Shown piece after piece: positions 1-12,369 of a DNA stretch of 64,000 bases. The position numbers were made by a program, and so were the translations under genes. The first letter of the stretch is position 1. Each line of letters opens with the position of its first letter. The stretch lies in assembly GCA_963920705.1 (NCBI GenBank), contig OY987229.1:22913728-22977727 (forward strand). The letters are read 5' to 3'. The notes below the pieces were generated by a model. It worked only from the letters and a program-made list of their open reading frames with translations. It was not told where the DNA came from and did not search any database. This DNA is from Odiellus spinosus. Lineage: Eukaryota; Arthropoda; Arachnida; Opiliones; Phalangiidae.

Positions 1-630
1 GGTTCACCCTATCTCAAGAGTGGTGCTCAGGGACATTGTAGTTGGAGAAATTCACGTACTTTTTTGTATTTTGAAATAAAGACACGTTTTTTGAACACAA
101 ATTGTACGTTATTTAAGTACGAATTAGGCTTATCGCGTGTTTATAAAAACACTTTTGGACTCAAGTCAGGTTTAGTCAACTAGTTATTGGCTTATCGTGA
201 GAATATAATTATGATAACTTGAATCAGCAAAAATATCGGTTAGTAACAAATGGATCAGTGATAATTTTTGCTGACTCATCTACTTGAGTCAAAAAGTTGA
301 TCTGAACAAGGCTTTATAGATAAAACTTCGTAATGAACTGTAATTTCAATCGGAAAACCGGTTTTAACCTGGAAAATCATGATCTTACGAAGCCTAAGTA
401 CTACTAGGTCTACTTTTTATATCCACTCTTGTAAATGACAGTAATTACCTAACCATCACGTTTAACAATTCGATTCTCGTGGTAAGTATTAGTACCAGCG
501 GGAGACCAGGGATATTTACATTGGTCCAAATCTTCCCACTCAACTCGTACGATGGACGCGTCGCGAGCGAGTCCAGTCCCCCGTGAGAAATAGATGGATA
601 TTGGAGGCGGGTTTCTTTCCAAATCGGTTT

Positions 631-665
<35 letters not shown>

Positions 666-741
666 GGGGAACATCACTCTAGTCATTTCAACTTGACGTG
701 ATTCGCAAAACGAAAGCGAATCCCGCATCCCGCAACTAAAA
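1..741. other. 5' flank of the CBM14 gene; no gene recognised
   Basis: AT-rich DNA. An AATAAA lies at 75-80, so the first bases could be the 3' end of a gene outside the window, but no recognisable protein is encoded there. The part nearest the CBM14 start codon should hold its promoter; I see no clear TATA box. A 61-codon open frame on the minus strand (634-449) resembles nothing I know. Confidence 0.4.
633..661. repeat. poly(A) tract of about 29 bases
   Basis: An uninterrupted A run about 80 bp upstream of the CBM14 start codon. It could be a retroposon tail or simple slippage. No element body or target duplication could be seen beside it. Confidence 0.8.
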
Positions 742-1729
742 ATGGCTCCTCGTACAACCTTCGTTATCATCTGCGTCTTTCTGAGTTTCTGGAAACCGAC
801 ACGATTGGAATCATTGGCCGGTGAGTAATGAATTAATTTAACGGTTCTTGCTGACCTTTAGCAGCTTCACTGTCGTTTAAGAAGGCGTGCGGGTACGCGC
901 ACCTACCAACAATAGTCAAGTTTGTCATATTTGGATCGAAGCTTTTTCTCAAAGCGATAAGACGCTCTATAGTCCAAATGATTTAAATTCAAATGGTTAT
1001 TTAGTATCTAGCCAAGTTTCAATCTCGAAATCTTTGATTTTTTTTTTTTAATTTTTTGGGTCAAAATAGAACGTTAGTAAATCATTGGGGACCACAATTT
1101 TTAACTAAGGTATGCGGGCGATAACGTTAGATTAATGTTTTCCCAGTGGATTTCTTTATACTGGTCGAGGTAGAGGCGACATAGGTATTTGGATCGGGAG
1201 GAACGTATTATTTGAGAGAGCTAACAAGTTAGATATTAACATCACAGTAAGTTTGTCTCTTTCTCCCCACCTTTTACTACGTTGTTTTTATAGCAGCGGA
1301 CAGAGAAATTGAGATACTACACTTGATGAATGATCACGATTACGTGAAGCTAAGTTAAACTAAACTTATGTCATCGAGCGAATAAGGCTTATGTTTAGTT
1401 AAACCTTGTACAATTCATTTGGTCATCTGACAAGATTTGGGGACCTGTAGTTAAGTAATCGTTTAAAATCTTCCTTCGTATATAAATCATAATTTGAACT
1501 TGACTAAAAGTCACGTTATAGAGTCCCGGAATAAACCGGAATTGAAAATTCCAAGTAGGAGAAAAAATAAATTACTCATAAATTGAAAGCAATATATTAA
1601 AATTTTAAATTTTGATTCATAAAAACAAACATGTCCATCATATTAAGATCGTACGTGGGTAAAATTTATTTTTGCTAAAAGCGTGGTTCACCTCAGGGTT
1701 CAAGGAAAAATTACCCAGAGATAGGAACT

Positions 1730-1760
<31 letters not shown>

Positions 1761-2353
1761 TTTGAGGTGTAACAAGGGTGAAAGGTTTTAACGTGTAGGC
1801 GTCTCATTATAGACAACGTTTGGATTCTCGGCCTAGCTACGCAATGGTTAGCCGACATCGGCCATGACATTCCGTTGTCCTAAACCCTCTTCGCGTACTA
1901 TTTATCTTGTCAGAATACGATCAACCGACCCTCGATCCTGGCATATTTATCTTCGACGAAGATTTTCCACGAGATGACGAGAAGGAGTCGGACACTAATT
2001 CCATCGTAGGTAAAGAAGACTCCTGTCCATCTGATGGCTACTATTCGAACAAGGAGGACTGTTCCCTATTCCATTTATGCGAAAAAGGCAAGGCTTATCA
2101 GTTCCAGTGCAGTCCCGGATTGGGTTTCGATCCCCGATTAAACGCCTGCAACTGGAAATCACGATTGGGCAAAGCTTGCGTTTCGAAGTCCATTGGTTCG
2201 GTACAATGTCCGTCGCTAAAGTTCTTTGGCGACCGCGCCAACGCTAGCGTCTTTTATCGTTGCGTGGGACGTCGCAAAGTTAAATTTCAATGCCCGACTG
2301 GTTTAGTCTACAAATCAGAGTGGTCTCTTTGCGATAGACCGAACGCTGTCTGA
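742..2353 (+). CDS. secreted chitin-binding protein with two CBM14 (peritrophin-A) domains
   Basis: Two exons, 742-820 and 1914-2353, join in phase 1 (donor GTGAGT, acceptor TTGTCAG) to give about 172 residues. Exon 1 encodes a signal peptide starting MAPRTTFVIICVF, so the product is exported, probably to cuticle or gut matrix, where this family binds chitin. After an acidic linker come two CBM14 domains. The first (about residues 63-117) has six cysteines spaced 11, 5, 9, 12 and 9, the classic pattern. The second (about 126-170) keeps only four: the second cysteine is replaced within an Asn-Ala-Ser sequon, and the protein ends before a sixth. AATAAA signals follow at 2415 and 2430. The start is the only in-frame ATG with a signal peptide. 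It could be called peritrophin-like or obstructor-like; I cannot name the orthologue. Confidence in the gene model is high. Confidence 0.88.
821..1913 (+). other. intron 1 of the CBM14 gene
   Basis: About 1.1 kb, AT-rich, bounded by GTGAGT and TTGTCAG. It holds a T run at about 1733-1756. No coding sequence or recognisable repeat family was seen. Confidence 0.75.
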
Positions 2354-2414
2354 TATTTGCAGTAATTCAAATTCGGAAACCACTATCTTGATTTGTAATT
2401 GTAAAATGAGTTTA

Positions 2415-2435
2415 AATAAATTTTGTCCGAATAAA
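2415..2435 (+). terminator. polyadenylation signals of the CBM14 gene
   Basis: Two AATAAA hexamers (2415-2420 and 2430-2435) lie 60-80 bp after the stop codon, giving a short 3' UTR. Confidence 0.7.
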
Positions 2436-3784
2436 ATTATGAGCGTTAAAAATGCAGGTATTAATTTTAGCTCGCAAACGCATCATTCTCTAAATAAATT
2501 TTTATATTTTTGTTTTATAAAAACAAATAATCAATATATTATCAAAGGTCACGTGGAGTGACCTGTCCCAGCATAATCAGTTCAACTCTCACTAATTTTA
2601 GACAAATGGGCTATTAAAAAGAGTGGTTTTTCCCCTAAAATATTTTTAAAAAGCTGTGGAAATCATGCTTCCGTTACATTTATTTGACTGATGACGGTAA
2701 ACACCTTATTGAAAATCTTTTACATTCAACGGGTACACGTAACCTAGGTGATTCAATGAAAATATATATCAAGGTTTGCTCGTCTTTACTGGTGTTTCGC
2801 CAACAGGGCCTTTTTAATTTTATCGCTGGTTAGAGTTCGTTATGGGGGTTATTCCTAGAACTATGGGGCTCTTCCCTAAAGAACGCCTCGCACGTTACAC
2901 TGCCTTTAAAAGTAAGTTTTAAACAAATCTGTATATGGCGAAAATGTTACGTCAAACATTGGCTGTTAATTCAAAAATATAAAATGAAGTTTAAAAAATT
3001 TTGATTGAAGGTAAAAATTGGTTCGTGTGAAAGGCCCTTTCTATTATCAAACTAGCCTATCTTTTCGCGCGTTGAATCAACTGGAACCGTGTGAATAGGG
3101 CTTTATTTTATTTGTAAAAACCCGAGTTTAAAAGGAAACCAAAATGAATAATCAAGTCGACACAGATTTTGGAAGCTTTTTGAGCATCGCGTATAAATTG
3201 CCAACCTACATTCGAAGTTGGGATTACCCGGTTTATACAGGCATAGTCTAAAACACTCTTTATATCCCTCCGATGTTTCGGCGCGGGCGATTATGAATTT
3301 GTTCTCGAAAAAGTGGGTCTCTTTCTGGGCTACTAGAACGAGGTTACTCGGGTATCCTCGACGGAAAGCGAAAGTCCTCAAAACGTAAAATCCCGCCAAA
3401 ACGAACCATTAAAAAAAAAGGAAATTGGAAAAACACCAAGGAAATAATCGTGCCAAACGCTAGCCGACGTTTTTAATATTAAATAAATATTAGTTTTTAA
3501 GGCGTAATTGGGAACAGCATCAAGGGGGAATAACCAAGCGAAGACAAACGAAAATTTACCAAAAATTCAAATTTTCTTGAAATGAAATTTTTCTTTAAAT
3601 GGGTGGTAAATTCGTGGAACAATACTGACAAACTGTTTTACGAGTTCCTTAACCTCTAAAGTTTCGATTCCCAATTTGTCTTTGGATAAAATTACCCAAG
3701 TCTTACAAGAATACGAATAGATTGCCAGAAAAAAAAAACCCATGCACAGTCTAAAAGAAATACCCAGTCAAATTATACTATTAC

Positions 3785-4203
3785 CAGAGGTATATAATAA
3801 CCCCCTTCGGGGTGAAGTATGAAAGCCCCTATACTACCAATGCTAAAAATCACGAACAACAAGAGCCCGCTGCTGACTATTTAGGCCACTAGCTCGCGCT
3901 GGACTTCTCAATGTCGCTACTCTAGTAAATGGTCTTTGTATAAACAAGACGGCTCGATTTGTGTTTAGAACTTCCTGTCTCGGGAGTCAGGCTGTCTGTT
4001 AAAATGGAGTCGAAGGTTGACTTCAGCTCGCGAGTTCCGGAAGTGCGCGTAGGGAAAATTTATTGAGGTTCAAAATGGTGTAACTATTTTTTTGGGAGTA
4101 AAGCGGTGTGTCGATCCGCCGCGATTTACGCCGGGCACTCGTTGTTCGTCGATTTTGCCTACCTTTCATACTTCCCCCCGAAGGGGGTTATTATATACCT
4201 CTG
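3785..4203 (+). mobile_element. family A MITE (7-bp TSD), copy 1
   Basis: A 419-bp non-autonomous element. It begins CAGAGGTATATAATAACCCC and ends with the inverted copy; the terminal inverted repeats are about 40 bp. The direct repeat CTATTAC flanks it exactly (3778-3784 and 4204-4210). Each end carries CCCCC-TTCG-GGGG, a potential tight tetraloop hairpin. It has no transposase frame. Confidence 0.92.
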
Positions 4204-4773
4204 CTATTACATAGTTTTCACTAAAAGTGGTAAATGTCATTTCAGTAGTTTTAGATTGGAAAACCACTTGTGAGAGAGAACTGAAGCAGCTATAGAGAAA
4301 GTCTAACCAGTTCAGTTTTTGAACTGATCCGTTCTGAACTAGAACTTGTTCGCAAACTTGTGTGGAAACTCTTTGGAGTATAAATAAATAAACTTTGCAA
4401 AGCGTTGTTTATCTGATTATAATTAATTAAAATAAATAGTTTAGGATTAATTTCGGGAGTTTAGTTTGGAGTAATCTTAGTTTCATTTTGAAGGTATTAT
4501 CGCTCGAAATTATCCTACACCTTGCAATAAAATAAATGGAGAGCTGGGATGGGATGTTCTTAAAGGTTTGAAAACTAAGTTTGTCTATTCACGGGGTTAT
4601 GTCATTGGGAAAATTTGAAGCAAACTAAAATTTATATTTAAGAAACGATGTAATTAATTTAATAATTTTGATATCATTTTCCAAGAAGCGGAAGCGAGTT
4701 TTAAGTCAACAACCCCTTTACCATGCAGTAGGGAAATTTCTCACATACAAATGAACAATGCTAAAGGTCGTAA

Positions 4774-5442
4774 AGGGAGAATGCAAAACCCATCAAAGCT
4801 TAATTAAACTAAAATTAAAAAAATTAACGGAAAATTTAACAGGGATTCATATCTCAACTTTAACGAGTCTCTGGCGAATCACGTGAGAAGGGCGTAATTT
4901 AGCCCCGATGATAAAACGAGCGCCAAACACGTGATTATCATTACTGAGGCACGTGACGTCATTTTTCTCATTTAAATGCGCTCTCATAACCATAGAAATC
5001 GGCTTTTCAAATGAGAAAAAAAAAAAAAATTAATTGAAAATTTATAGCTATTAATTTTTATATTTCGCCACTTTATATAGTCAATAAAATATATTACTGT
5101 TTCAGGAAATAGACTTATACGTCTACCTAATATTTAATTACAAAACTAAACCAGCAAGTGTTTCTGTAAAATATACTTTTTTTTTTTTTTTTTTTTTTTT
5201 TTTCGATTCAACAGCGAGCCGGAAAGGCAACACTTCTTTTTTTAATTATATATATGAACGATAACGTACTCGAAATAATATCCTCTATAGATCAGTAAAA
5301 TACCTGACAAGTGGAGTGGCGCCATAAATTTCGAGTTCAGAAACTCGTACCGTAAAAAACACATTAAGCGGTATCTTTCGGTACGTGTATATAACACACT
5401 TTATGAGAAAAAAAGCACTTCTTTGTAGATTGCATTCTCCCT
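4774..5442. mobile_element. TTAA-type MITE, long variant
   Basis: Inverted ends AGGGAGAATGCAA (4774) and TTGCATTCTCCCT (ending 5442). The right flank is TTAA and the left is GTAA, probably a mutated TTAA. The 669-bp interior is AT-rich, contains CACGTGA-type motifs and a T run, and encodes nothing. The ends match the foldback elements at 38206 and 53438. Confidence 0.6.
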
Positions 5443-5541
5443 TTAATAATTTGTATTTCAAAGTTTTTGACGAAATGAGTTAGTTATTTTTAAACATTAG
5501 TAAATAAAAACCTCTGAAAGTTCTAAAATTGACACTACTTA

Positions 5542-5713
5542 AGCTACGTTCACACTTGACACTTTCGAACCGTTTCGGATGTTCAAATCTATTTATTAAG
5601 ATATTAATTTTGTTCCTTGATCAAAGGTCTAGACGGGTGACCTCAAAATTTTATAATTTGACCTTTCCGAAACGGTTCAAAACGGTTTCGAAGTCTGTAG
5701 TGTGAACGCAGCT
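5542..5713. mobile_element. PIF/Harbinger-like MITE, TTA target duplication
   Basis: Inverted ends AGCTACGTTCACACT and AGTGTGAACGCAGCT, flanked by TTA on both sides (5539-5541 and 5714-5716). A three-base TWA duplication is the Harbinger habit. The interior matches 29465-29586 closely. Confidence 0.72.
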
Positions 5714-5978
5714 TTATTTTATTGTTACTACTATATCCTAAATCGTAATTTTTTCGTAAGCAACCTTCAAAAAAGAAAACCAAACATATTTAAAGATTGA
5801 AGTTAATATAATTATAGGCTTCAAGCAAAAGCTCCTCAATATTTTATTTAGCAAAAATGTATAAGAATGGTGTGGGGCGCCCTTGGCCCTATTTAACTAC
5901 AAGTGCGCTCGGTTAAAAAATTATAGTTGTTTAAAAACATATTACTTAGGACTCCTTAGATAACTAGCAATTTCTTAA

Positions 5979-6292
5979 GGGAAAGTCAAATTAGTATCAC
6001 ATTTCGCCAAAACAAATTATAAACAAAAGATGGCGAGACTGTTTCTCAGTTTTATGTAGGCCTAAACACGTTAGGGTACTTGTTAAAAAAAAAAACCGCG
6101 AACTTTAAAGCACTTCCCAGAATTTTCTAGATCTCTACAGACTTTTCTGGAACCTTCTAGGACATAACTAACTTTATATTAAATGATAGCTAATCTCTTA
6201 GAGTTAGTTATCTTAGCCTTAATTTATAAATTGAAAAAAAGTCATGTCGCTCAAATTTTCCATGAAAATAAAAATATTATTTCATTCTCCCT
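5979..6292. mobile_element. probable TTAA-type MITE, degraded
   Basis: TTAA at 5975-5978 is followed by GGGAAAGTCAAAT. The other end is ATTTCATTCTCCCT followed by TTAA at 6293-6296. The ends pair only partly, so this is likely an old copy. Confidence 0.4.
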
Positions 6293-7440
6293 TTAAATTA
6301 AACCCTCGTTTATCAAATTTAAATACGAGTTGTTTTTCATTAAAATTAAACTATCGCAATATCTCTGGCCTTAAGGGCGTTTAGTCGCGATGAAAACTGA
6401 TCAAAACTTGTAAAACTGGCAAAATTTGAGTGTCAGTAACCTTTCATATAAAACAGCTTTAGCCATGGCATGGAGATAGCGTCGATTTTTTTTTATAAAA
6501 AAAAATATATTTTAGTGAGAAACGAGACCTCAAAGCCAAGGTAATGGGGACCTTGGCCGCGGCCAAAAACGTTTCACGGCTTAGAAATACTATACCTCTC
6601 TTCTAAAATAAAATATAATATAAAATATAATATATAATAGTCGGGAATTCCCTTTCTTAATGGTGGTGCTTTCTGTTCAAAAGCAATTAGCAATGAAGCT
6701 TATACCGAGGCGGATTGATTCGACGTGTTAAATCTAATACCGATAAAAGAAGTCGTTGTTTTCTCTTCTTAAACAGAGAAGTAGCGCGAGGAAGGGAAAT
6801 GAAAAACTACCTGGACGTGTTCGCACTTATAATTCAGTAAACTTGAAATAAATCAAGAACTATTATGCAAATTAGTTCCGAAAACGTCTTTTTTATTTTA
6901 ATTGCATTACCCTTTTTGTATAACAATTTTTTTCTCAAATTTTGGTTACGTGAAAACTAGACTTAGAAAAAAAAAAAAAAAAAATGGTGGGAAATAAAAA
7001 ACTGATATTACAAGCTAATTACGTCCAGGGATTTCGTAAATTAGCTCTTGAAGTTGAAGAGTTCTTATCTCTCCTGGAATACATTAATTCTTTGAAAGAT
7101 TTTGTATTCGTTATGTATGTATGTGTGTCCGTGTGCCTGTTGTTATAAAAGTAAGGCAAAGGTGTTACCTTTCCTTGTGAAATAGCGGGATTTTTTTAAA
7201 CCATCGTATAGAAAATTGCAACCGGAAATGATACAATTAGCAACGATACGGAGGAGTAATACCTTATTTTTAATTTCAGATCAAGGAAAGAAGAGTAGAG
7301 TAGAATTATTAACTATATAGCAGCTGTATTAAAAATAAAATAAACAAGGTTATTATTCTGTTCAGGAACATCTAACGGTACGACAAATGCGTTTTCCAGT
7401 CTAAACAACATCACGCAATTTTGTTTTTGATAGATGAAAG

Positions 7441-7858
7441 CAGAGGTATATAATAACCCCCTTCGGCGGGAAGTATGAAAGGTAGGCAAAATCGACGAAC
7501 AACGAGTGCCCGGCGTAAATCGCGGCGGATCGACACACCGCTTTACTCCCAAAAAATAGTTTCACCATTTTGAACCTCACTAAATTTTCCCTACGCGCGC
7601 TTCCGGAACTCGCGAGCCGAAGTCAACCTTCGACTCCATTTTAACAGACAGCCTGACTCCCGAGACAGGAAGTTCTAAACACAAATCGAGCCGTCTTGTT
7701 TATACAAAGACCATTTACTAGAGTAGCGACATTGAGAAGTCCAGCGCGAGCTAGTGGCCTAGATAGTCAGCAGCGGGCTCTCGTTGTTCGTGATTTTTAG
7801 CATTGGTAGTATAGGGGCTTTCATACTTCCCCCCGAAGGGGGTTATTATATACCTCTG
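7441..7858 (-). mobile_element. family A MITE, copy 2
   Basis: A 418-bp copy in the opposite orientation to copy 1, flanked by ATGAAAG on both sides (7434-7440 and 7859-7865). It seems to have landed inside an older TTAA-type element whose right part continues to 8111. Confidence 0.92.
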
Positions 7859-7865
7859 ATGAAAG

Positions 7866-8111
7866 TAAAAGTAGCTTTACCATAAGTTAATATCGATGAA
7901 AACAATTAATTTCTGAAGTTTGGTAAATATAAATTCGGACCAATCATTTTATTTCAGCCTTCAACAGTGCTCGTAATGTTTTAACGTTAAAAGAATAGGC
8001 CGGCTATTCTTTTAATGTTAAGACATAACAGGCGCTGTTGAAGGCTGAAATAATATGATTGGCCCTAATTTATTCCGAAAATAAACTCAATTTTTAGAAA
8101 CAAGTTTCCCT
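7866..8111. mobile_element. right part of a TTAA-type MITE with an internal palindrome
   Basis: Ends in GTTTCCCT followed by TTAA (8112-8115). It shares the string GGACCAATCAT and its surroundings with the intact element at 11104-11400. The centre (about 7950-8065) is a near-perfect palindrome around AATAGGCCGGCTATT. The left part is separated by family A copy 2. Confidence 0.5.
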
Positions 8112-8590
8112 TTAACTAAAATATATTTTCGCTGACGAAAATAAATATTTTTCGGTTCGAAATCTGCTTGGTGTAAACTAGCCCTTAATCTAAAATGCGT
8201 GAAAAATTTACAGTCAGCTTGCAGGAAATGTAGAGAGTGAGAAAACCCAGGAAAAACCATAATTTATCAAGATACGAGAAATTACTATATTTTTTTCCCT
8301 CGTTTGTAAAAAAACAAAGCGTGAAATTTACAATTTAAATTAATATATCATGATCGTATAAAATAATAATTCTCCCATAAATTAATTTTTGAGTTATTTA
8401 TTAAATTATTTTCATTATTTCGTTTGGTAAAATTGTCAGGAATTGTTAAATAAATTGCATTTATAATAATAACGTAAATTGTAAGGATAATGTATTTTAA
8501 TAACATTCATAATTATATTTCGGAGTAGAATATCACTTCATTTATAGCAATTTATTGGTGATTGTAATTTTTTTGGATTTGAGGAACGAT

Positions 8591-8775
8591 CGAGGGGTCG
8601 GGCACTCTTGAATTCGCTGTACACACGAAGGGGCAGACACTCACGAACTCGGTTGTACAAATTTTTTGCACTATCAAAGCTGAAAGAGTTCGTAAGAGTT
8701 CAAACTCAATTCACTGTCGAAGTTAAACTCAGTGAACTCAGGTGTACATCGAATTCGAGTGTGTCTGACCCCTCG
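8591..8775. mobile_element. GAGGGGTC-type inverted-repeat element, copy 1
   Basis: The inverted ends of about 33 bp share CGAGGGGTC, GAATTCG and TGTACAC. A second copy lies at 59312-59476. Related sequence continues to about 8852, as if a second partial copy were joined on. No clear target duplication was found. Confidence 0.6.
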
Positions 8776-9317
8776 TGTACACCTGATTTCGGGTTTGGCA
8801 GTGCAAAGAGTTCAAAAATGTTGTACAACAGAGTTCCCGAGTGTCTGCAATGCACATGGTAGAAATAAAGAATATGAATCACTGAATTTCGAACCACGCT
8901 TAAAGATACTAAGTGAGGCGTAATGTATAGCTAAATACTTATGACGTTATGTCATAGGTTAGGTCATTTAAAGTAAACTTCAAGGAACCATTGCAACTTT
9001 TAAGTATCATTTCTCATTAACCGGGGTGATGAGCTCAAAATTTACAAAATTGAAAACATAATATGAAACAAATCGATTACTGTATTTGGGTAATTTTCCA
9101 TAGAGTGACAGTTAAACCCGTATCACTCTTACTATTATAATATATCTTGACACGATAAGGTTTTTTTTTTAATCGCGATGATAAGTGTTAAGGCGCGTTT
9201 TAAATCAATATTTTTATTAGCCAAGAATCGAGCTCTCGCGGAGTCAAAACGTCGTTTAACCCACGATAACGTGCTTCGAGTGACAGAGAAGCCGATATCT
9301 AAATCGATTAGTATTTT

Positions 9318-9737
9318 CAGAGGTATATAATAACCCCCTTCGGGGGGAAGTATGAAAGGTAGGCAAAATCGACGAACAACGAGTGCCCGGCGTAAATCGC
9401 GGCGGATCGACACACCGCTTTACTCCCAAAAAATAGTTACACCATTTTGAACCTCACTAAATTTTCCCTACGCACACTTCCGGAACTCGCGAGCTGAAGT
9501 CAACCTTCGACTCCGTTTTAACAGACAGCCTGACTCCCGAGACAGGAAGTTCTAAACACAAATAGAGCCGTCTTGTTTATACAAAGACCATTTACTAGAG
9601 TAGCGACATTGAGAAGTCCAGGGCGAGCTAGTGGCCTAGATAGTCAGCAGCGGGCGGGCTCTTGTTGTTCGTGATATTTAGCATTGGTAGTAGGGGCTTT
9701 CATACTTCCCCCCGAAGGGGGTTATTATATACCTCTG
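9318..9737 (-). mobile_element. family A MITE, copy 3
   Basis: A 420-bp copy in the same orientation as copy 2, flanked by GTATTTT (9311-9317 and 9738-9744). Open frames across its left end are by-products of the repeat. Confidence 0.92.
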
Positions 9738-11103
9738 GTATTTTCGTAAAAACAAAAGTTCGTAAAACGTCAATTGAAAACGAGGCTTTAAAATTGTTAT
9801 CAGTTACATAATTCCAAAACTAAACCTAAAAGACATCCAGGGCGAACTACCTTAGATGTAAAATATAAATATACCTCGAGACGAGTCTTTAGAACGAATG
9901 AGTTGAGTTTATCAAATTATTAGGCTGTACGAACTGGGCTCTATCGACTTTTATATTCGGATTACAATCTTTGCCAGGGGAACCTCTATTGTGTCCAAAA
10001 GGAGAGGACGAAAAAGGGCGGAACTGAGTTTGGCGTGAGTCGGCGTCCAGCGATCAATGCCAAGATCCGCTGACTAGGAACGGGGAAATCCCGGCCACTA
10101 AAAGGATACCAAGAAGAATAACGACAGCTGAATCTAGTGTTCGCTTCCAACAGTTCCTTACTTCATAGAGGCTAGAGATTCTAAGAGGCGGCTTCAAAAA
10201 AGGCTTCTAGATTTTAATAAGAATCTATTTTCTACACGTAGTACCGAAAGGGTAAGGAATTCACCTGGTTTTCGATGTCTAATTAATTATTAGAACGCTT
10301 TCAATGTTTATAATTTTTAAACACGCATTTTCAATAAAATCTCGCTTACTATTTTCGCCTTTCGACCTTCGTTAGAAATCATATTTAAGTATTAAAATAG
10401 AACTATTAATGAGATTGCTACTGGGTTGTTAAAAATCAAAATGGTGTAAGTTCATATGATCGACCACTCGTTTCCGTGGAACATTTGGGAGTCGATCAAA
10501 TGGACCCAAATAAAAATAGTTCATTAAACGTTAGGGGTAGCTAGAGTTCTAGTAGATGTGCAAGTTTATTTTCAACCAAAATTATTACGTTTCACGTTTG
10601 CAGACGCGTCAGAGTTAGGCCTTTTAAAATTGAATTGTTGTAGTTGAACGCATTTTAGTTTTCGTTATAAACACCGTTTGAATCACCCTGATTACTTCTA
10701 CGCACCCGTAGAAATATTCCCACCTCATACCTTTGGTGTTCAAGGTGAAAACAACATGTAGGGGCATTCTCAGTGAAGATTTCAAATAATTTTATTGCCT
10801 TGTAAGAATTACGTAAAAGATAAAATATTTTTTTTTCCGCTTTTTGGATGGGGTAACCAAAAATTACGAAATTTGAATCTTCTTTATCTTTGAGCAAAAA
10901 CTGATATTTAACAAATAATGCCGACCATTAATAAATGTGTTAGAACAAGCTACTATGCCTAATACTAACTACAATTTGGCGAATGCACATAGGTGCTGAA
11001 GGTGGTAATTCGCAGATATAAATAACACTTATTTATAATAAAATGTGCCAACTGTCAGGTACGCGTATTTCCAACGCATTCGAAATAATATCACGCGAAT
11101 TAA

Positions 11104-11400
11104 AGGGAAACTAAAAGCTAAAAATGTAACAGCTTTTGAATAAATTTGCGGAATCAGTATTCGAGAAATTTCAAACAATTTTAGACACATTTTTGATGTT
11201 GATATTAATTTCCGAAGTCTGATAAAATTTGAAAAAGTAAATATAAATTTGGACCAATCATATTATTTTATTCTTTAACATTGAGGCCCAAGGTCTTAGG
11301 CACCAAACACTGGCATATTCTTTTAATTTAAACACCAAAAACATGTTTAAAAAATTCCGTAAATAATTCAAAACGTTTCATTTTTAACTCCAGTCTCCCT
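11104..11400. mobile_element. TTAA-type MITE, 297 bp
   Basis: The TTAA flanks are exact (11100-11103 and 11401-11404). The ends are AGGGAAACT and AGTCTCCCT. The interior resembles 7866-8111. Confidence 0.62.
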
Positions 11401-12369
11401 TTAAATAATATAGTTAAAATTTCACGGGGAAAAAAATTAAGCGTAATTTAGGGGTTCAAGTTAAATATTCTAAAGAATATACTTTAGCTGAGGGTTTAAA
11501 ATTTATTATCACGGTTAAATCTTATAGAACCAAGATACAAATATTTTTATGAAGAGAGATAGATAGAGAGAGATAGAGGAAAAAAAAATATTATAAATTC
11601 AAGGCTTTAATAGCCAGTTGGACGCTAGCGAGGTAAAATCCCCTTTTTTTTGATAGTAGGAACATTTGATAGTTTTAGTTTTGAAATGCCGCTGGATAAG
11701 ATTTCAGAGCCAAAACTTAAATCTTTCATTAATACGATTCATAGGCGCGGGGGCTAAACTAGTTGTACCACCCATCGTAGCTAGTACCAAAAAACAGATA
11801 TTTAAACTAGTGGGTTGACTTAAAATCAATTTAAAGGTAATTAAAATTTTTGTCTCCATCATTATCCACCGTACAATAATATTCAAATTTGTATATCAAA
11901 GGGGATATGACCCTAGAACAATTGAACCCTTAGGAACCAGGGCTGAATTTTGCAAAGACGAAGACATTCTTGGCATTTATTTGTATCCTACAGGGTGCAA
12001 ATATGAGGGGTTCTATTTATCGTTAGCATTCTCCACAAATTATTGGAGTTAACTCTAAAGTGTTTAATTACTCTTAATTTTAATTGCCGTATTTAACTCG
12101 GTACAAAAGATCTATTTTCTGCATATTCTTAATTATCGCCCAAAATTTAGGAAATTTGAATATATTATTTTAACAGACACCTTGAGGAATGCTACATGGT
12201 ACTTGGAACAGGTGCAACTACTTGAATTATCCCAGTCATACCCGCACGCGTTTAAAAATCTCTTAATCGTACGCAAACGTGCAGCGTACTTAAAATCCAT
12301 TAACGAAGGTAGCTAGACGTACGCGTTTCTAAATTAATTCGATTTATTTTTGGTTATAGATTCGAGTGA

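Larger units (their letters stand above)
2437..12369. other. intergenic DNA between the CBM14 and cactus genes
   Basis: About 10 kb with no credible exon. It is AT-rich, with T runs (for example 5178-5203), and is interrupted by the repeats listed separately. Short open frames here are either inside repeats or lack any coding character. A TTTTTGGTTATAG acceptor-like string ending at 12359 suggests that an untranslated first exon of cactus may lie somewhere in this stretch. Confidence 0.6.

Noticed and set aside
449-634. 61-codon minus-strand frame near the CBM14 promoter
   Set aside because: No recognisable domain, no splice partner found, and it begins beside the poly(A) tract. Not enough to call a gene.
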